Shown: positions 7,401-9,340 of the stretch, one piece after another
Position numbering within the stretch: the stretch's first letter is position 1
Layout: each line of letters opens with the position of its first letter
Origin: SAR202 cluster bacterium
GTDB taxonomy: Bacteria; Chloroflexota; Dehalococcoidia; SAR202; CAJWER01
Length of the DNA stretch: 9,340 nt
Reading direction: 5' to 3'
Assembly (NCBI GenBank): GCA_030740335.1
Contig: JASLXL010000162.1
Span: forward strand, 1-9,340
Notes under the pieces: generated by a model
The model's database searches: none
What the model was told of the DNA's origin: nothing
The model's input: only the letters and a program-made list of their open reading frames with translations
Made by a program: the position numbers and the translations under genes

Positions 7401-8709
7401 GTCGCTGTTCCACCTGGGCGGGGTTGATGGGGGGGAGGAAATCAATGTCGAAGTCTATATCAACGACGTAACCGAACTCATTAATTACTCAATTATGATC
7501 AGTTACGATCCTCAACAACTGCAGTTTGTCTCGGTTTTAGAGAGCAGTTCCCTATTCCTAGGGCAGAACGGGGGCTTGGCCATTTGGATGCCCCCACTTT
7601 TGACAGAGAATACCGTCGAGTTCGGCAGTGCGATTCTAGGACCGAGCGCCGCGGTAATGGTTGATGGTTCGGGCCACATCGGCACGCTGTCTTTCTTCCC
7701 CACGGAAGCTTTTGAAGAGACCGATCTACTTGTCAAGGAGATATCGACCAAGCAGTTTGGCAGTGACCAGGTCAAGGTTAGCTCAGCCATATTCGCTCGC
7801 ATGACTACTCGGACTATCGCCAGTTCGAGTTCGCCCACGGCCGACTTCGACGGCGACGGTGTGGTGGACTTTAAGGACTTCTTTATGTTCGCCGACGCGT
7901 TCGGCGCTGACGTTGTGGATCTGGACTACGACCTGGACGGTGACGGGAATGTCGGCTTGGGCGACTTCTTTGTGTTCGCCGATGCCTACGGCTCCTCGGC
8001 CAAGCGGATTATCGGACCAGACCTACTGGCCCTTGAGGGCCGCCTGGAACTGGACGCCGAGTCGACCGATGTCGGAGTGAGACTCGATCTGAGCACCCAG
8101 GCGCTCATGCTCAGAGGCTACGCCGCGGTAGTCGAGTACGATCCTGAGGCCTTTCTCCTGGTCGAGGTGACAGACGCACAGAGCGTCCTGCGCGGCGCAG
8201 AGGATCCGTCCTTGTTGCTGCAGGAAGAAGCCGAAGGCCAGGTACTCTTGGTCGGAAGTAGCACCGGCGGACAAAAAGCCGCTGCAGGGCTTCTGGCCCG
8301 GCTGCACTTCGAGCCTGTGAATCCGCAAGCCGAGGGGCTGTTCCGCATCCGTGAGGCGTTCGGACGTGACGCGGAGGGAAAGCTCGGCCAGTTGCTGGAG
8401 TTGGGACAGGTCAACGCCCGCTTTGGGCCCGGGGCTTTCGCGCTCCAGCCCAACTTTCCCAATCCCTTCAACCCCTCGACGACCATCCGCTACCAGCTAG
8501 CGGGGGACGGACCGGTGCGGTTGGAGGTTTTCGATATTCTTGGCCAGAAGGTGCGGACACTCGTTGCCGATCTGCAGACGGCCGGTTTCCACCGGGTGGT
8601 CTGGGACAGCCGCGACGATGCGCAGCGGCAAGTTGCGGCCGGGGTTTATTTTTCTCGTCTGCAGGCCGGGGAGTTTACTCAGGTTCGCAAGTTGCTATTG
8701 CTCAAATAG
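1363..8709 (+). CDS. Giant secreted multidomain protein: DUF5666-like repeats, PA14, Ig-like, cohesin/dockerin-like modules, type IX-type tail
   Basis: This 2448-residue protein has no recognised catalytic domain and is probably an extracellular adhesin or scaffold. Residues 1-23 form a Sec signal peptide with a likely THA|Q cleavage site. In order, the mature chain shows two beta-rich DUF5666-like repeats (29-188), a PA14 domain (about 203-310) and eight more DUF5666-like repeats (356-1028). Three alternating pairs of Big_5-like and carboxypeptidase-regulatory/B-type modules follow (1041-1718), then an alpha/beta SEA-like segment (1727-1820). The rest is two tandem cohesin-like modules (1838-1991, 2000-2146), a dockerin-like EF-hand pair (2160-2212), a third cohesin-like module (2222-2354) and a FlgD-like/Por-type sorting domain (2358-2448). 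The chain is very acidic and has only two cysteines, C63 and C108. The frame is intact, with its own candidate promoter and terminator, so it is probably monocistronic. Module names rest on motif recognition; the overall role is inference. Confidence 0.95.
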   Translation: MIRLILSLVFLFVIAFGSDVTHAQNTQTLRGYVSAVDDFNGTITLSSDPIRLSPTAELFESQCGSQARAVDRDWLENELASYDVHLAVKVHYTRDGKPQAYEVYAHPCDIQDQVIWGNLVEIKDLDDGSVGLVMSGNSLSVAFDAPIYRGPDFEEIWLEDIQPGEFVEMVRRWDEWGEAIIQVHVDPPEPELAWPSEELLIGADSNFRFDHFSVRWTGQVEPKFSPEQEDWTFIVDVDDGVRLWVDGELIIDEWYPQMNEHSGVKSGLNTPGKYDIVLEYFEEQGGETIRLFWESPSQPRQLIPADRLFAPSGGQGLLGEFYPNMELEGNRQGNAAFERVDPQINWKTDRSDESWVWEGLVYVDPVSLEAREVRNLAFTEDTFFYDADGFPLEAKDLLSGDRIVVQATWRPNSNIPEAFEIQINDPNMGFDWPEQTDPDVWITEFIFVRVDGSDEMVVMDRWGRTLAIDALIVDDETGDEVPVEALDGYRETYARMNIKRLPQQADGSWAPDIVVELTLNASVQYEEQDQPTEFYDEWVGSGVVIRTEARGNHSSPAVIMEGLTLEMMSQTEIRDEDGFYISLDELREGTEILVDPLASLDMTRVFVRSIQVDPFRNGHFEIQRPQFTTWVGAIRDNTIITEGNYYNLFQEAILTDGSTGEELELSDLQAGDLISFRSQNTNRGPYFSEVERNPTNIVGSTQHANRHEGVVYAIDFETGSISFEGPRFRIVRQTRIQDEFGDDIEVDDIPPGTQIIINGSPSAAGGPPVARSIEIPDWSKHYDWGQGMWQAYFNGVEGDELITTEEPVYLAVGAEILRGSGAPGNLSDIRLRESPVTLYIAYPANGVYNPFGGVATRLIIDPQEGGDTAMFRPVETGEVKGVVSMVESDRLTLEGPLVILESRSTIQSMEGDDMPAGDLQEGDILLIRFFSAPDGLRATRVRVVDPENVPQGRSDVIVSPFLGLVDGDTPNPKMLLAGPSFTVLDGADLRDAENEPIELEQIIPGIEVRITAKPGPDGAVASRIKVAGVFSGGALFGGGGLSITSTFPEKDETLVPTSTVVEITFNEQVFSLFEDESFDYGLFPESLEFSDLDVTRDGKTILADVELEEDTVYQLYVASERFGLFTLTFTTGEEMPEGGIEGRMDLASEIPFDAIRPGESGVFLVGADDEEMEEESIVRGAPLERNGSYRFENVEPGEYLVFASVVVEFDVDEVLELVGFFDEDGDGEPDPIRVGSRRINQIDLMIVPPEPMEVLESIPAKGDVSVDLETTIAIEFSDILRIDLFGNPAVNAHLLPPPVAGSLSPENLVLGDDGYTVYADVELERNTTYSLLVRGAETEDGLGIDEPSVTVFTTSSRLPTGTVEGRLALPKELKGRGFIQPPVQLALVPFRDFDPLDPDVENLAVASTLSQDGSYTFEHVTSARYVVVAKVGVYMPPNLNLPNRLASDFNVLEDQGRFGGSAPNHYVERNFFGYSVDAKGDPRPDVRTGSDDVDILLRPEDVRRVALRVVSVDPAPEELEEVSEVFDLTLEFSEPLVVSSNFIELEAAIRPEPLSGPIMDNVEVEDGGRVIVFRDIELDPSEASRFSVGSARSTSGHGLQETFKLVIGTAAEDVVQGDVQGTLELTGGEISTAMIFLYDPADDKLKPLAGVLVESDGSFLIAGVFGGAYSAYAEIKTVSGDDLFLLLDQDEDGQPDVFDVNADSSEAIGFRIEIEEEQEVPAGDVVQLSFEETLDLDDEVAVAEFSATFKLELARMLGIDLDRIVIVDLVEGSVIVHFIINEDSADEEALTSAVAVENLALLVEQAPASLASIGTVVEMTTVAAEDLSPVAVSLNAGATITLDLDINDGDQSLATLEVPAGETVQLAVYGSDLVNVTGLSVIVRFDTTQAAFIKATDAGGEEGNILRSQPGATALFLPASLSNDGVEFGGAILSPNENTAGTGEGLLGIFTFSMLEGYGGANFTVDQVLLVGLGVVQDTLFTSHSALVTPPLNLMSQEKGLFSFDFNSNSGDQSLFHLGGVDGGEEINVEVYINDVTELINYSIMISYDPQQLQFVSVLESSSLFLGQNGGLAIWMPPLLTENTVEFGSAILGPSAAVMVDGSGHIGTLSFFPTEAFEETDLLVKEISTKQFGSDQVKVSSAIFARMTTRTIASSSSPTADFDGDGVVDFKDFFMFADAFGADVVDLDYDLDGDGNVGLGDFFVFADAYGSSAKRIIGPDLLALEGRLELDAESTDVGVRLDLSTQALMLRGYAAVVEYDPEAFLLVEVTDAQSVLRGAEDPSLLLQEEAEGQVLLVGSSTGGQKAAAGLLARLHFEPVNPQAEGLFRIREAFGRDAEGKLGQLLELGQVNARFGPGAFALQPNFPNPFNPSTTIRYQLAGDGPVRLEVFDILGQKVRTLVADLQTAGFHRVVWDSRDDAQRQVAAGVYFSRLQAGEFTQVRKLLLLK
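1447..1926 (+). repeat. DUF5666-like repeats 1 and 2 of the giant protein
   Basis: Residues 29-108 and 114-188 each follow the pattern G-x-V...(I/L)-x-(L/F) strand, a 'T/A-x-(I/L/Y)' segment, 'D-(L/I)-x-x-G-(D/E)-x-V' and a final strand. This resembles the DUF5666 OB-like family. Repeat 1 contains the only two cysteines of the whole protein (C63, C108). The repeats are strongly diverged at the DNA level. Confidence 0.5.
1969..2292 (+). other. PA14 domain of the giant protein
   Basis: Residues about 203-310 match the PA14 beta-barrel pattern: F-S-V-R-W-T-G near 212-218, W-T-F at 231-233, the hallmark DDGVRLWVDG at 238-247 followed by I-I-D-E-W (250-254), then Y-D-I-V-L-E-Y-F-E and the closing R-L-F-W. 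PA14 domains occur in glycosidases, toxins and yeast adhesins, where the paired Asp residues can bind calcium and sugar. Carbohydrate binding here is inference. Confidence 0.85.
2428..4446 (+). repeat. DUF5666-like repeats 3 to 10 of the giant protein
   Basis: Eight further diverged repeats of about 65-80 residues lie at roughly 356-425, 444-520, 538-613, 628-694, 707-776, 788-862, 877-946 and 956-1028. The clearest show an opening G-x-V/L-x-x-V/I, a middle 'T-x-I-x-x-x-x-G' strand, then 'x-L-x-x-G-(D/T)-x-(I/V)-x-(I/V)' (for example LQAGDLISF, LQEGDILLI, IPPGTQIII) and a closing R-x-I/V-x-V/I-x-D-P strand. Repeat 8 is the least typical. Function of this family is unknown. Confidence 0.55.
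4483..6516 (+). repeat. Three alternating Big_5-like and B-type Ig modules
   Basis: Big_5 (SbsA Ig-like) modules at residues 1041-1132, 1252-1356 and 1505-1610 share 'P-x-x-x-x-x-x-V...(I/L)-x-F-(N/S)-(E/D)' and, in the first two, ADVELE followed by T-x-Y-x-L-x-V and F-T-T. Each is followed by a carboxypeptidase-regulatory or Cna-B-like module (1139-1247, 1361-1499, 1615-1718) with G-(T/I)-x-(E/Q)-G-(R/T) and 'dGsY/F-x-F/I-x-x-V'. The first and third of these end in Asp-rich loops (D1222 to D1230; D1688 to D1696) typical of calcium sites. They probably form a rigid stalk. Confidence 0.7.
6541..6822 (+). other. SEA-like alpha/beta segment of the giant protein
   Basis: Residues about 1727-1820 contain F-x-x-x-F...L-A-R-M-L-G-I-D-x-D-R-I-x-I followed by V-E-G-S-V-I-V-H-F-I-I. 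This helix-strand-strand pattern is like SEA/ferredoxin-like modules found in large extracellular proteins. No autoproteolytic GSVVV-type cleavage site is certain. The assignment is tentative. Confidence 0.35.
6874..7800 (+). repeat. Tandem cohesin-like modules 1 and 2
   Basis: Residues 1838-1991 and 2000-2146 are diverged copies of one beta-sandwich module. Both have a GDQSL motif near the start, a strand like 'Y/F-D-x-x-x-x-x-F', then V-E-F-G-(G/S)-A-I-L-(S/G)-P and 'G-x-(L/I)-G-x-(F/L)-x-F'. This is the cohesin-like fold pattern often seen in FCB candidate phyla with a dockerin-like pair and a sorting tail. The second copy is locally AT-rich (46 of 120 bases G or C at 7441-7560). Confidence 0.6.
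7840..7998 (+). other. Dockerin-like EF-hand pair
   Basis: Residues 2160-2212 hold two calcium-loop repeats. Loop 1 is D2161, D2163, D2165, D2169, D2172, followed by FFMFADAFG. Loop 2 is D2190, D2192, D2194, N2196, D2201, followed by FFVFADAYG. The two-fold symmetry is that of type I dockerins, which bind cohesins. In FCB-type proteins this block commonly precedes the C-terminal sorting region. Confidence 0.8.
8026..8424 (+). other. Third cohesin-like module
   Basis: Residues about 2222-2354 show V-E-Y-D-P-E-A-F-L-L-V-E-V (2255-2269) and L-L-A-R-L-H-F-E-P (2310-2318), the strand pattern of a cohesin-like beta-sandwich. It is more diverged than the first two and lacks the GDQSL motif. Confidence 0.5.
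8434..8706 (+). other. C-terminal FlgD-like / type IX secretion sorting domain
   Basis: Residues 2358-2448 start with NFPNPFNPST (2364-2373), continue with T-I-R-Y-Q-L, V-R-L-E-V-F-D-I-L-G-Q-K-V-R-T-L and H-R-V-V-W-D, and end with A-A-G-V-Y-F-S-R-L and R-K-L-L-L-L-K. This is the classic C-terminal domain that directs export and surface attachment in Bacteroidota and relatives, and is abundant in Latescibacterota-like genomes. It supports a surface or released location. Confidence 0.9.
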
Positions 8710-8728
8710 TGGGCGAATTGTCCATTTG

Positions 8729-8765
8729 AAAATAGGCGTCTTCCCCTGCGGAAGCCGCCTATTTT
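8729..8765 (+). terminator. Intrinsic terminator after the giant gene
   Basis: AAAATAGGCG (8729-8738) pairs perfectly with CGCCTATTTT (8756-8765). Inside, after one T/C mismatch, CTTCC (8740-8744) pairs with GGAAG (8750-8754) around the loop CCTGC. The stem ends in A4/T4, starts 19 bases after the stop codon and could work from either strand. Confidence 0.85.
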
Positions 8766-8788
8766 CGCGCTGGTGATAGATAGAGCCA

Positions 8789-9136
8789 GTGCGGTGGGTG
8801 CGGTCGTGCAAGCAGATCGCCCGGGGGTGGCTCCTGCCCAAGACTTCGGCGAGTCTTCGCCTGTTGCAGGTATTGCGCGACGAGGCGCATCGCTTCGCGC
8901 TCAAAAACCACCGCGAGCAACGCGCCAAGAGCACGCTCACTTCTGCGCTCGACGATATCCCCGGCATCGGACCCAAAAAGCGCAACGACTTATTAGTCGC
9001 CTTCGGCTCGGCCAAACGCATCGCCGCAACACCGGCCGCAGAAAGCGCTGCTCCCGACGACTCAGCAGCTCAGAATGACCACAACGACAATCCAGGTGAC
9101 GAAGCTAAGCATGGCCCGACCCAAATCCACCGCTAG
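8789..9136 (+). pseudogene. uvrC: uvrC 3' fragment (UvrC C-terminal part only)
   Basis: From about residue 15 this frame matches the C-terminus of the excision nuclease subunit UvrC: LLPKTSASLRLLQ, then RDEAHRFAL (its His is the probable last catalytic residue), then LDDIPGIGPKKRNDLL, the first helix-hairpin-helix. Whole UvrC is about 600 residues; the GIY-YIG nuclease, UvrB-binding part and the catalytic Asp residues are absent, and a stop lies in frame at 8777-8779. One frame over, 8773-8829 reads VIDRASAVGAVVQADRPGV, which could join LLPKTS if one base were removed near 8830, so a frameshift is possible. The second helix-hairpin-helix is missing, replaced by a polar tail. It cannot act as a nuclease. 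It overlaps the next gene by 26 bases. Confidence 0.8.
9094..9099 (+). promoter_or_regulatory. Ribosome binding site for the recombinase gene
   Basis: AGGTGA lies 11 bases before the ATG at 9111, inside the end of the uvrC fragment. It favours 9111 over the in-frame ATG at 9075, which has no purine-rich site upstream. The position suggests translational coupling with the preceding frame. Confidence 0.5.
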
Positions 9137-9340
9137 CGAACCGCTCCCCGAGCCCCTCGCCGCCCCCCTCGCACGCTTCCTCAATACGATGGAATGCGAC
9201 AAGGGGCTGGCGACCAATACGCTCGACGCCTATCGCCGCGACCTCGGTCGCTATTTGCACCGCCTGGCCCAACAGGGGATCGAACGCGTAGAAACCATCG
9301 AACAACAACACGTTGCGCTACTGCTCCACAGCTTGCGCGA
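9111..9340 (+). CDS. Tyrosine recombinase XerC/XerD type, N-terminal part
   Basis: The first 76 residues of a Xer-family site-specific recombinase are present; the gene runs off the right edge. After a Pro/Ala-rich leader, residues 19 onward form the SAM-like core-binding domain: P-L-A-R-F-L-N-T-M, then GLATNTLDAYRRDLGRYL (33-50), L-A-Q-Q-G-I, and V-E-T-I-E-Q-Q-H-V-A-L-L-L-H-S-L-R. This pattern (short helix, 'G-L-(S/A)-x-N-T-L-x-A-Y-x-R-D-L') is typical of XerC and XerD, which resolve chromosome dimers at dif. The catalytic Arg-His-Arg-Tyr part lies outside the window, so XerC, XerD and phage-type integrases cannot be separated. The start is chosen from AGGTGA at 9094-9099; 9075 (ATG) and 9096 (GTG) are in-frame alternatives. 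Confidence 0.85.
   Translation, partial: MARPKSTASEPLPEPLAAPLARFLNTMECDKGLATNTLDAYRRDLGRYLHRLAQQGIERVETIEQQHVALLLHSLR

Overview
This window looks like the chromosome of an uncultured bacterium of the FCB group. The best guess is a Latescibacterota-like or related candidate phylum. The main evidence is one very long gene whose product combines a signal peptide, DUF5666-like repeats, Ig-like modules, cohesin-like modules, a dockerin-like EF-hand pair and a C-terminal FlgD-like/type IX-type sorting domain with the motif NFPNPFNPST. The taxon is inferred from domain architecture, not from a marker gene.

Layout. Positions 2-479 hold the 3' end of an IS91-family transposase, decayed by a frameshift. 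Positions 480-1362 are mostly non-coding and contain several small palindromes or hairpins. Near their right end are a plausible sigma70-type promoter (1205-1233) and a good ribosome binding site (1351-1355). Positions 1363-8709 are a single uninterrupted 2448-codon gene for a secreted, probably surface-anchored giant mosaic protein. A strong hairpin terminator (8729-8765) follows. Directly after it comes the 3' fragment of uvrC (8789-9136), which encodes only the last part of the nuclease domain and one helix-hairpin-helix. It overlaps by 26 bases the start of a xerC/xerD-type tyrosine recombinase gene (from 9111), which runs off the window.

How the parts relate. The giant gene appears to be its own transcription unit. 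Its protein would be exported by Sec, fold outside the cytoplasm and be retained or released through a type IX-like C-terminal signal. PA14, cohesin-like, dockerin-like and Ig-like modules suggest adhesion, glycan binding or scaffold assembly rather than catalysis; no catalytic domain was recognised. The decayed transposase on the left and the beheaded uvrC on the right suggest that the giant gene lies in a rearranged or inserted segment next to a uvrC-xer pair. No RNA genes or CRISPR arrays were seen.
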